Below are positions 15,788 to 23,020 of a DNA stretch of 45,718 bases, piece by piece. Where the stretch lies: positions 1-45,718 of the IMG/VR virus record IMGVR_UViG_3300028809_000026; one strand, written 5' to 3'. Both the position numbers and the translations under genes were made by a program. The notes below the pieces were generated by a model. The model had not been told where the DNA came from, did not search any database, and saw only the letters and a list, made by a program, of their open reading frames with translations. Position 1 is the stretch's first letter. Each line of letters starts with the position of its first letter. This DNA is from a virus.

Positions 15788-16059
15788 TCGGTCACAACCT
15801 CAATATTGGGATAGCCATGAGAGGCCAGATGTTCTCGGATGACGGCTTGAAGCTGATAGGCGCTCGGGTCCGCTTCCTCGATGTAGACGGTGATGCCGAT
15901 CGCGCCGTCCACGCTTTTCCACCAGCGAACATCGACGCATCCGAGATCGCCCCAGTTGATAGCCTCGCCGAACCTGTCCTCACGGCTGGTTGCCATCAGG
16001 CAGGCATCGTCAGCCAGCACCCGGATCGTCTTCAGGTGCTGTTGCTGTTCGTCTGTCAT
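15781..16059 (-). CDS. Unrecognised early protein, 92 aa
   Basis: An N-terminal helix (MTDEQQQHLKTIRVLADDAC) is followed by strands (CVDVRWWKSVDGAIGITVYIEEA) and a helix, in a small alpha/beta layout. It overlaps the preceding DUF551-type gene by 4 nt. I do not recognise it. The clean operon overlaps and coding-like composition support it as real. Confidence 0.6.
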   Translation of the reverse strand: MTDEQQQHLKTIRVLADDACLMATSREDRFGEAINWGDLGCVDVRWWKSVDGAIGITVYIEEADPSAYQLQAVIREHLASHGYPNIEVVTEW

Positions 16060-16289
16060 GGGCGGGGCTCCGGTGGGGCGGGGAGAGGCATCCAGTGGGT
16101 TACGATGTCAACGAACGGCCCAGTCCAGTCGGCGGTTGTCGAGCACCACGCCTCATCCATCATGTCCCAATAGCCGGACAGGACGATCCGCACAGTCCAC
16201 GTAACCCCTCCGTTCTCCGTCGGTTTCCCAAACAGCAAAACGGCCGTCCCATCCTTCGGCGCCGTCTCGATGTCGCGCCACTCGCTCAT
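16056..16289 (-). CDS. DUF551-type protein
   Basis: This 77-residue protein starts MSEWRDIETAPKDGTAVLLF and ends VTHWMPLPAPPEP. The WRxIETAPKDGT opening and the THWMPLPxPP ending are the two signatures of the DUF551 family, common in temperate phages of proteobacteria. Function is unknown. It overlaps its neighbours by 4 nt on both sides. Confidence 0.82.
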   Translation of the reverse strand: MSEWRDIETAPKDGTAVLLFGKPTENGGVTWTVRIVLSGYWDMMDEAWCSTTADWTGPFVDIVTHWMPLPAPPEPRP

Positions 16290-16558
16290 ATCCGCGTCTC
16301 CTGCTGCTTGCGCATGTCCAGTGCCTCCAGCGCGCGCTTTGCCTTGATGATTTCGGCTTGCGCGAGGATGCGGTCCTCTTCCTCGCGCAACCGCTTCGCC
16401 TTGATGGCCGTGACTTCGTCAGGGGGGCGACGCTTCTGACTGCACGACGACGAGCATGTACAACCGGCATGGTTCCCGTGCGGGTAAGCCCTGTGATAAG
16501 CGCAGGTGTGGTACACCCACACCGTCTCGAATTCGTCAGGATCGTGGAGTATCAGCAT
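16286..16558 (-). CDS. Cys/His-rich small protein
   Basis: The N-terminal half contains CAYHRAYPHGNHAGCTCSSSC, a cluster of four Cys and several His that could bind one or two metal ions. The C-terminal half is a charged helix (KAKRLREEEDRILAQAEIIK). It overlaps both neighbouring genes. It is possibly a zinc-binding regulator; the family is not recognised. Confidence 0.62.
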   Translation of the reverse strand: MLILHDPDEFETVWVYHTCAYHRAYPHGNHAGCTCSSSCSQKRRPPDEVTAIKAKRLREEEDRILAQAEIIKAKRALEALDMRKQQETRI

Positions 16559-16977
16559 TGTCCCGCCTCCCTCATCTTCGCGAATAAAGCCGAGCGCTCA
16601 AAAAGCGGATCGCCCGCAAGCCGCCCCGTCAGAGAGCGCGTGTCGTGCTTCGGCATCGTTTCCAGTCGGCGACGCCACTCGGCCTCAAGCTTCGCCCCGG
16701 AATGCGAATAGGTGATGCCGGCCTCGCGCTTGGCGGCCGACACTTCCTTGTAGCTTTTACGAGACTCACGATCCGTTTCGCGCTTTGCCGCCGCCGCCTT
16801 CGCTGTGTTCGAACGGCGGCATTCGTTTGCCTTCGCACGCCGAGCCGCCGCATATTCCGGGTCGAGCCGCATGCGAACCGTAGTGGCGTCGGTAGCGAAA
16901 TACCTGCCGATATCGCGATAGGACGTGCCGGCCGCATGCATTTCACGAGCGCGGGTGATGTTCCATGTGGCGCGCAT
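16552..16977 (-). CDS. HTH protein next to the DnaA-like gene
   Basis: I use ATG 16977, which shares a base with the preceding stop (TGATG), giving 141 residues. The N-terminus MRATWNITRAREMHAAGTSY followed by RDIGRYFATDATTVRMRL is a helix-turn-helix resembling resolvase or sigma-4 type DNA-binding units. The remainder is very basic and Ala/Lys/Arg-rich. It follows a DnaA domain IV protein, so it may take part in replication initiation or its control. Confidence 0.65.
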   Translation of the reverse strand: MRATWNITRAREMHAAGTSYRDIGRYFATDATTVRMRLDPEYAAARRAKANECRRSNTAKAAAAKRETDRESRKSYKEVSAAKREAGITYSHSGAKLEAEWRRRLETMPKHDTRSLTGRLAGDPLFERSALFAKMREAGQC

Positions 16978-17453
16978 CAGCGGACCCTCCTGAGTGTGCG
17001 GCCCATCTTGGCGCGCTTCTCGATGTATTTGGGGACGCCGACGAGGATGGTGCTGTGGTCGCGGCCCATGCGCCGCCCTATCTCCGCGTAAGACAGTTTC
17101 GTCAGCCTCACGGCCCAATAGGCGATGAAATGGCGAACGAAGACGATGTCGTGGCCTCGGCGTTCGGTATAGAGTTCGTGCCGAAGCACGTTGAAGGTAG
17201 CGCAGGCGCGTTCCTCGACCCGCCGGAAGACGGAATATGGCATTGCCGCCGCGGCGGCCCTTTCCCGCTGCATGGCGAGCTTGCGCTGCTCCGCAGCCAC
17301 TTCCCTGCGCAACTGGCGTTCGCGAGCCTTGCGCGCGATGCCGGCCGCCCTGTCGGCCCGCGCCTTCGCCTCAGCCTCCTCGCGCCGCTTGGCATGGACC
17401 TGTGCCACGAAGACGGGGTTGAAGACTCGAACGCTTGGTTCTTCCGTGTACAT
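16977..17453 (-). CDS. DnaA domain IV-like DNA-binding protein
   Basis: This protein of 158 residues has two parts. The first 75 are a basic Ala/Glu/Arg coiled coil. The second (about 100-150) is a DnaA C-terminal domain: a helix containing HFIAYWAVRLTKLSYAEIG, then GRRMGRDHSTIL, which matches the DnaA signature (GrDHSTV) that contacts DnaA boxes, and a final helix. It lacks the AAA+ ATPase, so it cannot melt DNA itself. It may mark the phage origin, recruit host DnaA or compete for DnaA boxes. It lies beside the replication-type gene at 17867-18772. Confidence 0.82.
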   Translation of the reverse strand: MYTEEPSVRVFNPVFVAQVHAKRREEAEAKARADRAAGIARKARERQLRREVAAEQRKLAMQRERAAAAAMPYSVFRRVEERACATFNVLRHELYTERRGHDIVFVRHFIAYWAVRLTKLSYAEIGRRMGRDHSTILVGVPKYIEKRAKMGRTLRRVR

Positions 17454-17460
17454 GGTTTCC

Positions 17461-17988
17461 TCACTCTGCTGGTTTGCCGAGGGGATCGGCCGAACGGTCG
17501 CGGATCGTCGCGAGCACGTCTTCCGTCATCCCGTAGCGGGCGCGGATTTCGGCCCGTTCCGCCTCGATTGCCTCGTTCTTCTGGCGTTCGAAGCTCTTGT
17601 TCAGTTCGGCCATGAGAGCGGCTGCCTTGGCGCGCTCCTCGTCCGTCAGGCGCTCGCGCCGGCCCTCGCAAGGGTACCTGTCGCGCTCCCGGCGATATTC
17701 GCGCTCCCGGGCTTCCTTGTGCGGCTGCATGGCCTTGTCGCACTGGCCGCGAAGCTCGGGAGGACTGGGGAAGAAGGCATGCCCCAGGGCGTTCTGCAGG
17801 ATTGCCTTGACGGCCGTGGACAGGCCGTAGCGGGTGACGCCTTCGAGTGCGAGGAAGTAGCTGGCCTCAGCCACCTCGACTGACGGCGGCAGTCGCGAGG
17901 GCAATGAGCTTAGCGCTGCGAGAGCCTTCATCTGGTCCTCGTGGCTCGCTGGCGTCCAGATATCCGTTGCCGCGGCTGGTAGGTTCAT
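17461..17988 (-). CDS. Replication-region protein, 175 aa
   Basis: The first 90 residues are a helical domain (TRYGLSTAVKAILQNALGHAFFPSPPELRGQCDKAM). Its FPSPPELR phrase is typical of small phage proteins beside primosome-like genes. The rest is a highly charged coiled coil. The start at 17988 lies inside the upstream gene, so 122 nt are read in two frames. A shorter start at ATG 17931 would reduce this. The likely role is a helicase-loader or replication accessory, judged only from position. Confidence 0.66.
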   Translation of the reverse strand: MNLPAAATDIWTPASHEDQMKALAALSSLPSRLPPSVEVAEASYFLALEGVTRYGLSTAVKAILQNALGHAFFPSPPELRGQCDKAMQPHKEAREREYRRERDRYPCEGRRERLTDEERAKAAALMAELNKSFERQKNEAIEAERAEIRARYGMTEDVLATIRDRSADPLGKPAE

Positions 17989-18772
17989 CTCTGAAATTTC
18001 CGGTTTGCAGGCGATGGATGGCGAGTTCCCCGACAGTCCTGGGTGGTCCCGAGTACGGAGGCGGGCCGGTGGCCGTGCGCTGCGGCGCTGGGCCGCTGTT
18101 CTGTCGGCGGTCGAGCCACGAGACGATGAACTTGCGCATGCCGCGCTTCGTCTTGCGTCGTGTCGGATTGGCTATGAGCCACTGGCGGGCCACGGCTAGC
18201 TGCTGAGGAACGTCAACCGCAGGGAAGGCTGATGTCCACTCGGCTATGTCGCTCTCTGAAACCGGATAGTCACCATCGGAAACTGTCGGAAGGCCAATGA
18301 CTGCGGCCGGAGCGGCTTTTGCCGGCTCCGGGCTAATAGGGGCGTTAGCCCCTATATCTTCTATCTGGCTTCTGGCTTCTGGCTTCTGGGCTTTATCCTG
18401 CCGGTTAACGGGTGGGTTAACCCTGTTACGCAGGCCGGGATTACCACCCCTTTTACCGTTGGCTTTGTCGGTGTCGGCCTTGACCTTGTCCCGCTGCATG
18501 CGACGGCTGACGATCGCGCCATCATCGTCGCGGCTGAACACTCCAGCGTCTTCTAGCTCTGTCAGTAAGCCGTCGATCTCTCCCCCAGCGAGGGATGCAA
18601 GCTGCCGGTCGCTGATGTTCTTCCCGTTGATGCGAAGCGACCCGTAGGGCTCCGCCTCGTGCATGATGCAGAGCATTTCCATCCACAGGCCGCGCGCGGC
18701 AAGCGAGCACATCCGCAAGGCTGGATCAGCGCGCCAGTCGGTGGGGTAGAACTTGAGCCAGGGGCTGCTCAA
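17867..18772 (-). CDS. Replication-initiator-type winged-helix protein
   Basis: The frame opens at TTG 18772, overlapping the DUF1064 stop as TTGA and preceded by GGAG 8 nt upstream, for 301 residues. The start SSPWLKFYPTDWRADPALRM followed by LAARGLWMEMLCIMHEAEPYG resembles the DUF1376-like N-terminal domain of phage replication proteins. A basic linker and a Pro-rich, Arg-rich C-terminal part (RRKTKRGMRKFIVSWLDRR) follow. The role is probably origin recognition or helicase loading. It heads the DnaA-like cluster. The last 122 nt overlap the next gene in another frame. Confidence 0.68.
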   Translation of the reverse strand: MSSPWLKFYPTDWRADPALRMCSLAARGLWMEMLCIMHEAEPYGSLRINGKNISDRQLASLAGGEIDGLLTELEDAGVFSRDDDGAIVSRRMQRDKVKADTDKANGKRGGNPGLRNRVNPPVNRQDKAQKPEARSQIEDIGANAPISPEPAKAAPAAVIGLPTVSDGDYPVSESDIAEWTSAFPAVDVPQQLAVARQWLIANPTRRKTKRGMRKFIVSWLDRRQNSGPAPQRTATGPPPYSGPPRTVGELAIHRLQTGNFRDEPTSRGNGYLDASEPRGPDEGSRSAKLIALATAAVSRGG

Positions 18773-19176
18773 CGCACTATCTCCACTTCGATGCCGTACT
18801 GCGCCTTGACGTGCTTGCGCTTCCAAGCCGAGAGCGGGGTGTCGACACCCTTCACGTCGATGACGCGATTGCGCTTTAGCTTCGGGTCGTAATAGGCTGC
18901 GTCGGCCTTGTAGATGCCGATGACTGTCCCGTTCGGAGCCTGGAGCACGTAGGGCTTCTGACGCTCCAGTTCGTAAATCTCGCCCTGCCGTTCGAGGATG
19001 CGCAGCGGCTCGACAACCTCGGCTTCGCGCGTAGAGTCGTATGTGAACCCGTCGATCGTCACCTTCTTAGCGCGGTACTTGTTCGTCTTCGCCGGCTTCA
19101 AGGCGCGGAACTCTGCTGCGGTGAGCGTTGTCGTGCGCCCGCGTTCCTCGTCTCTGGAGAGGTGGGGAGGGTTCAT
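18769..19176 (-). CDS. DUF1064 family nuclease
   Basis: The 135-residue protein has the DUF1064 pattern NKYRAKKVTIDGFTYDSTRE at about 33-52, then LERQGEIYELERQKPYVL. It ends with KADAAYYDPKLKRNRVIDVK and WKRKHVKAQYGIEVEIV. The E...D...D/E-x-K arrangement is that of PD-(D/E)XK nucleases, and this family is thought to act on recombination or replication intermediates. It replaces RusA-type resolvases in many temperate phages. ATG 19176 overlaps the preceding stop. Catalytic residues appear intact. Confidence 0.85.
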   Translation of the reverse strand: MNPPHLSRDEERGRTTTLTAAEFRALKPAKTNKYRAKKVTIDGFTYDSTREAEVVEPLRILERQGEIYELERQKPYVLQAPNGTVIGIYKADAAYYDPKLKRNRVIDVKGVDTPLSAWKRKHVKAQYGIEVEIVR

Positions 19177-19736
19177 GCGGCGGCCTGCCACGAGCGGCCG
19201 ACAGCTATCGCGCTAATGGTCGCCCTGCTGACATTGAAGTCGTCGGCTATCTGCCTTTGCAGATCACCAGCAGCTAAGCGGCGACGAATCGCGCCAACGT
19301 CGGCTTCGCTTAGTTTGGCGCCTGGGTGCGAACTCCGCGATAGGTGGGTTCCGTGCGCCCGTTTGTCGGCGTTGTTTTGCTTCGGTGTTGCATACCGGAG
19401 ATTGAGGAAATCATTGTTCTGCTCATCGCCGTCGCGATGAGCCACTTCCTGCCCGTCAGGTCGCGTCCCTATGAATTCTTGCGCAACTAGTTGATGCAGG
19501 TATCGCCACTCTTTGACGCCAGGAGTCCTGACTAAGGCTACCTTCAGATGGCCGTGCTGGTTCCGTGTTGGCGCGATCCGCCCGCCTCTGTAAAACCTCG
19601 TCTGTCCGTTCGCGGTAACCACATGGCGGTCACAGACTCGGAGATTCCCGAGCGACGAAATCTCGTAATTTGGGAACCCGGTTACCGGTCTCCACTCTTC
19701 TTGCTGGTCAAGCGGCAATTCGCACCTCCCTACCAA
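19173..19736 (-). CDS. HNH endonuclease with NUMOD4 and C-terminal HTH
   Basis: This 187-residue protein has a NUMOD4 opening (EEWRPVTGFPNYEISSLGNL, about 13-32). An HNH_3 nuclease follows with LHQLVAQEFIG, VAHRDGDEQNNDFLNLRYAT and Asn/His residues of the metal site. A helix-turn-helix (LSEADVGAIRRRLAAG, then QIADDFNVSRATISAIAVG) ends the protein. This is the layout of free-standing homing endonucleases. Its start lies 29 nt inside the upstream methyltransferase gene, which suggests late insertion into an existing operon. It may cut competitor phage DNA lacking the gene. Confidence 0.88.
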   Translation of the reverse strand: MVGRCELPLDQQEEWRPVTGFPNYEISSLGNLRVCDRHVVTANGQTRFYRGGRIAPTRNQHGHLKVALVRTPGVKEWRYLHQLVAQEFIGTRPDGQEVAHRDGDEQNNDFLNLRYATPKQNNADKRAHGTHLSRSSHPGAKLSEADVGAIRRRLAAGDLQRQIADDFNVSRATISAIAVGRSWQAAA

Positions 19737-20229
19737 TGAATTGAGGGCCGCCGAAGTGCTGCACGTGAAACCTGTACCAGCAGCAGTTGTCCTTGCCGGT
19801 CATCTTCGTGCCGGGTATCCACTTCAAACGCCCCACGGAGACGATATGGCTGCACTGAGGCAGGTACGGCGCGGCTTGCTTGGTGTGGCACCAGTCGGCG
19901 TCGAAGAGCAGCCAGGTCGGCGCGATCTTCTGGAAATGCAGGATCATCGGGTGTAGGATTTCCCGCGTCCAAGGCGGATTGGTTATGATCGCGTCGATCA
20001 GGCCGAAGTGCGTGGCCTTCAAAGCGTCATCGCCCCAAGTGATATCGCCCTTATAGGCGCAGTGGAGGCCCGCGCGGTTAAGGTGTTCGACGAGACGGCC
20101 TTCTCCTATGCACGGCTCTGCATAGCGTTCCACGCCCCGCAGAAACGGCAGCAGCGGCACAACAGAAGCCGGGTCGATGGTATGATAGGAATCCATCGGG
20201 CGGCGGGAGAAGTCTGAGCGCTTGCCCAA
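19708..20229 (-). CDS. DNA N6-adenine methyltransferase-type protein
   Basis: The 173-residue product contains the SAM-binding motif AEPCIGEGRLVEHL (about 37-50) and motif IV IITNPPWTREI. These are the FxGxG-type and NPPW motifs of N6-adenine (or N4-cytosine) methyltransferases. A target-recognition domain is not obvious, so it is a short phage-type enzyme. It would methylate phage or host DNA, perhaps for protection. The start is 2 nt after the upstream stop; Met12 (MDSYHT) is an alternative start. Adjacent to it are an HNH nuclease and a second methyltransferase-like gene. Confidence 0.75.
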   Translation of the reverse strand: MGKRSDFSRRPMDSYHTIDPASVVPLLPFLRGVERYAEPCIGEGRLVEHLNRAGLHCAYKGDITWGDDALKATHFGLIDAIITNPPWTREILHPMILHFQKIAPTWLLFDADWCHTKQAAPYLPQCSHIVSVGRLKWIPGTKMTGKDNCCWYRFHVQHFGGPQFIGREVRIAA

Positions 20230-20230
20230 T

Positions 20231-20695
20231 TCAGAAGCCTCGATCCGGGACGTAGAGGCAGATCGAGCGCGGCGAGTTCATGTCGCCGGCCGGGGTGCAG
20301 CGGTGGTACAATTCGTCCTTGGAGCGCTTGATGCGCGTGTCGCCGTAGGCGATAACCTCGCCGGTCTGGCGGATGACGTAACCGGCCGAAGTCTCGCCGA
20401 TGCCGGACTTCTCGACGGGCGCGCAGTCGCGAATGCTGCAGCACTCCCACCCATAGGTCCACCCGAGCGGCTGACTTACCGACTTCGGTGCCTCATGCGC
20501 ATATGCTCCTGATGCGAGGAGGACGGACGTGAGCAGCCAGACGCCCACCATCGCCGCCCACAGCACGAGCGTCGAGACGATGACGCATATCCCGCAGAAC
20601 CGGGGAAGCCTCGTCAGGATGAAATGGTCCTTCGGCACCGCGCCCTCGTCGTGCCAGGGTTCGGGGACTTCATGCGCGGGTGGGTGAGCAGACAT
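20231..20695 (-). CDS. Membrane-anchored protein with periplasmic Cys-rich domain
   Basis: A cytoplasmic tail of about 30 residues precedes one strong membrane helix (about 32-62, IVSTLVLWAAMVGVWLLTSV). The periplasmic part has WECCSIRDCAPVEKSGIG and TRIKRSKDELYHRCTP, a six-Cys-type small domain frequent in Rhizobiales membrane or exported proteins. Function is unknown. The N-terminus nearly repeats that of the upstream gene (see repeat at 20672-20691). The presence of an envelope protein inside an early operon suggests a host-modifying or superinfection role, but that is inference. Confidence 0.72.
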   Translation of the reverse strand: MSAHPPAHEVPEPWHDEGAVPKDHFILTRLPRFCGICVIVSTLVLWAAMVGVWLLTSVLLASGAYAHEAPKSVSQPLGWTYGWECCSIRDCAPVEKSGIGETSAGYVIRQTGEVIAYGDTRIKRSKDELYHRCTPAGDMNSPRSICLYVPDRGF

Positions 20696-21366
20696 CAGGC
20701 GGCCCTCTGCTTTTCAGCGGTCGCGCCGCGTGCGATGGAAAGGAGGAGATTGCGGAATGGCTCTGGCGTGCCGATGCGCGGCGTGCTGTCTCTACCGCCG
20801 CCGCGAGCACCAACTTCCCCGAGGCGCTTTGCGCGAGCGAGGCCCATGCGCTCGACCACGGCGGGGTCCAGATTGGCGTACCTGTAGCCCCACAGTAGCG
20901 AGGGAAGGTCATCGACACCGTAGACGTAGAGCAGCGTCGGCTTGCGCGCGTAGTGCCCGTATGCGCCCTGCTCGACGCAACAGGTCCATCCGCCCATGAA
21001 GTCGGCAATTATCCAGCCGCCGGCACGGTCTGGCGTGTTCAGTCCAAAGTGCGGCCAGGCATGACTGCCCCATGGGTGTTCGAGGACGCCGCCCCACTTT
21101 CGGACGGCAGCCAGTCCGGCATCGAAACACCCGTCGTCATCGCCCTTGACCTTGCGGATGCCGGTCTGCTTGATGAACAGCGGCTGCCCGGCCCACAGTT
21201 TGCCCCAGCGCTGGCATGGCGGGTGCGCGACGACAGGATATGGCCCGGCATACTTGCGTGCGTCACGAGACTCGTCCCACGGGTCTACGTCGGGCAGGCC
21301 GAAGTAGCAGCCGTCCGTCTCGACGAAGAGCGCAGCGACCTTATGCGCGGGTGGGTGAGCAGTCAT
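20695..21366 (-). CDS. C5-methyltransferase-like protein with PPCQ motif
   Basis: This 223-residue protein starts MTAHPPAHKVAALFVETDGC. It contains VVAHPPCQRWGK (about 48-59), which carries the Pro-Cys of C5-cytosine methyltransferases (GPPCQ), and then GGVLEHPWGSHAWPHFGL with a Trp-rich region. The SAM motif FxGxG is not recognisable and the target-recognition domain is missing, so it is not a standard Dcm. Similar proteins occur in many phages with no proven function. Cytosine-modifying or nucleotide-binding activity is possible. ATG 21366 is used because the longer frame reads through the preceding gene. Confidence 0.6.
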   Translation of the reverse strand: MTAHPPAHKVAALFVETDGCYFGLPDVDPWDESRDARKYAGPYPVVAHPPCQRWGKLWAGQPLFIKQTGIRKVKGDDDGCFDAGLAAVRKWGGVLEHPWGSHAWPHFGLNTPDRAGGWIIADFMGGWTCCVEQGAYGHYARKPTLLYVYGVDDLPSLLWGYRYANLDPAVVERMGLARAKRLGEVGARGGGRDSTPRIGTPEPFRNLLLSIARGATAEKQRAA

Positions 21367-21563
21367 TGCCGTGCCTCCGCCGTCTGAGACTTGCGCGGCA
21401 TGCACCAGTCGCAGGTCCGTTCGCAGAGGTCGCACCCGCCCTCCGGGTCGATGCAGGCGTATTCCGAGAAGCACATGTAGATGACGCCCTCGCCGCCACA
21501 GTTCGGGCAGGAGTCGTCTGCAAAGTCGTCGAAATCGTCATACGTCTGTTCTGGAGCAGTCAT
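21363..21563 (-). CDS. Small Cys-rich protein with CxxC motifs
   Basis: Of its 66 residues, eight are Cys: CPNCGGEG at about 19-26, then C, CDLCERTCDWC. This fits a zinc-ribbon with a DnaJ-like CxxCxGxG element. It overlaps both neighbours by 4 nt. The function is unknown; it is probably an RNA, DNA or protein adaptor. Confidence 0.72.
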   Translation of the reverse strand: MTAPEQTYDDFDDFADDSCPNCGGEGVIYMCFSEYACIDPEGGCDLCERTCDWCMPRKSQTAEARQ

Positions 21564-21802
21564 TGCCGTGACCTCTCTTGCAATTGCCCAGGCGTGTAGA
21601 AGTCCCCGTTCGGGTCATTTCTGTCGCCGAACCGTTCCTTCTGTTCATCCGCCTCGAGCTTGAATGCGAGGCGGTCCAGTTCGATGGCGCGCTGCTGATG
21701 CGCGTGGTATTTCTTCCAGTCCCGAGAGCACTCTGCTTCGTTTGCAAGGCGCTGCTGGCGCGCTGCTTCGGTGCGGTAGGCTGCAGGAGTGGGGGCGGTC
21801 AT
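21560..21802 (-). CDS. Small charged helical protein, 80 aa
   Basis: The protein is Ala/Glu/Arg-rich and mostly helical (MTAPTPAAYRTEAARQQRL), with a mid-section rich in His and Arg. Its start carries the same leader motif (CACGGCA-ATG type context) as the gene downstream. No family is recognised. Confidence 0.63.
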   Translation of the reverse strand: MTAPTPAAYRTEAARQQRLANEAECSRDWKKYHAHQQRAIELDRLAFKLEADEQKERFGDRNDPNGDFYTPGQLQERSRQ

Positions 21803-22197
21803 TCTGCCGTCACCCTCCTCGCCTTCTTCGCCTGAATACGCGCAGCCAAAGCCTGAGCCTCGCGCTCAAAATCCTCCAAAGTGTCATCGCCGCTGATCGC
21901 TTTCTCGACTGCTAGTTCGTGTTGAAGCTTCACGACCTGGCGCTCACAAAGGTCTATGTACGCGGCCCTTATGCGGGCGAAGAGACCGGCCTCGACGGTC
22001 TTCGCCCTGCCAGTTCGCAGGTGATCCAGCGCCCAGAATGGAAGACCGTATCGGTCCCCCAAACGCTTCTGAGCGTTGGCCTGGTCCCCCCAGCCCTTCG
22101 CTTCGGTCGCAACCATTCGGCGCACGTAGCCGCCTGCTGCATCAGCTAAACCAGCAGTCACTTCACGCTCCTGCTTCTGAGTTTCTCTGGACGTCAT
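21799..22197 (-). CDS. DUF-like early protein, 132 aa, acidic coiled coil
   Basis: ATG 22197 (MTSRETQKQEREVTAGLADA) has GGAG 9 nt upstream and overlaps the preceding gene by 35 nt. The central part, MVATEAKGWGDQANAQKRLGDRYGLPFWALDHLR, resembles small phage proteins that carry a helix and a proline-rich loop. The C-terminal half is a charged helix. The function is unknown. It may bind DNA through the basic C-terminus (RIQAKKARRV). Confidence 0.62.
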   Translation of the reverse strand: MTSRETQKQEREVTAGLADAAGGYVRRMVATEAKGWGDQANAQKRLGDRYGLPFWALDHLRTGRAKTVEAGLFARIRAAYIDLCERQVVKLQHELAVEKAISGDDTLEDFEREAQALAARIQAKKARRVTAE

Positions 22198-22591
22198 CCG
22201 CCTTGCTCCATGCTCTTGTGCGAACATGGTTAACGGCGACGACGAAAGGGGTTTTGAGGTGATTGGAGACGCCGCGCTTCGCGTCCTGGCAGACATTGAG
22301 AAGCGCGCGGAAAATGCGGCGGACGGGTTTGCAGGTTCGATCTTCGTAATCGAGAAGACCAGCGCCGACCGTCCGCCCCGCCGGGAAGACAGCGCCGTTG
22401 CAGATCGCGCGAAAGTCACGCTCCCGGCGGAAAAGGTTTTGAATGCGGGCCGCGTTCAGTATGGCCCTCATCAACCGGCGGCAGGGGAACCAATGGCCCC
22501 AAGCAGACTCCTGCCGCCGGTTGTACGGCTCAGGAGCCGCCGCAGGAACGCGAAACCTAACTCTGCAGCTAACGACAACATCGCCGTTCAT
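22163..22591 (-). CDS. Unrecognised basic protein, 142 aa
   Basis: The start overlaps the upstream stop as ATGA, and third-codon positions are GC-rich, so I consider this frame coding although a plus-strand frame of similar length covers part of it. The protein is Arg-rich with several Cys (for example RLMRAILNAARIQNLFRRER and RTCKPVRRIFRALLNVCQ). No motif is recognised. It overlaps the next gene by 35 nt. Confidence 0.55.
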   Translation of the reverse strand: MNGDVVVSCRVRFRVPAAAPEPYNRRQESAWGHWFPCRRLMRAILNAARIQNLFRRERDFRAICNGAVFPAGRTVGAGLLDYEDRTCKPVRRIFRALLNVCQDAKRGVSNHLKTPFVVAVNHVRTRAWSKADDVQRNSEAGA

Positions 22592-22809
22592 GAGCGGTCG
22601 CCTTCATACGGCGACGGCTTGTTGAGCCAACGCGAACGCCCGATCGACACGAGCCTCAGCGCCTCAGCTTCCGTGCAGCCAAGCCGCAGCGAAATGGCGA
22701 GCGTGTCATGGCCGTGCATGAACAGGGTATGAGCGCGGGCGGTGTCGGGCGGGAGCTTGACATAGTTGCGCTCGCGCACGTCGTATCCGGCATATCGGAT
22801 GAGGCCCAT
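22588..22809 (-). CDS. Small HTH-like early protein, 73 aa
   Basis: The protein begins MGLIRYAGYDVRERNYVKLP. It has a possible helix-turn-helix in the C-terminal half, HGHDTLAISLRLGCTEAEAL, with the recognition helix in the last segment. It is the first gene after the terminator at 22824-22880, with CAGGAG 9 nt before ATG 22809. It may be an early regulator acting after read-through of the terminator. Confidence 0.66.
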   Translation of the reverse strand: MGLIRYAGYDVRERNYVKLPPDTARAHTLFMHGHDTLAISLRLGCTEAEALRLVSIGRSRWLNKPSPYEGDRS

Positions 22810-22823
22810 CTCAGCGCTCCTGA

Positions 22824-22880
22824 ATAAAAAAGCCCGGACGGGAAGCTGCGAGGGAGGGGGAACGCGCCTCCCGTCCGAGC
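22824..22880 (-). terminator. Intrinsic terminator in the left early operon (tL-like)
   Basis: On the minus strand a stem built from 22869-22880 and 22832-22843 (11 of 12 bases pair, 25-nt loop) is followed by six T residues (22826-22831). It separates the Cro-like/small-membrane segment from the rest of the early operon. It could be the target of an early antitermination system. Confidence 0.78.
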
Positions 22881-23020
22881 AATGGCCGGCGCGTGCTTAG
22901 GGAGGGTGCGCCGGCAGGGAAAGGGTGGCCCGATGCCGAGGAGGAGGGGTCAGCATCGGGCCGCGCGTCGGGCACGGGGGGGACCATACGACGCGCATGG
23001 GGATTGGTGGCGAGGCTCAT

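Noticed and set aside
22811-23020. Minus-strand ORF of 69 codons after the small membrane gene
   Set aside because: It runs through the terminator hairpin, is low complexity (Pro/Ser/Arg) and lacks a family pattern. I treat this stretch as leader and terminator.
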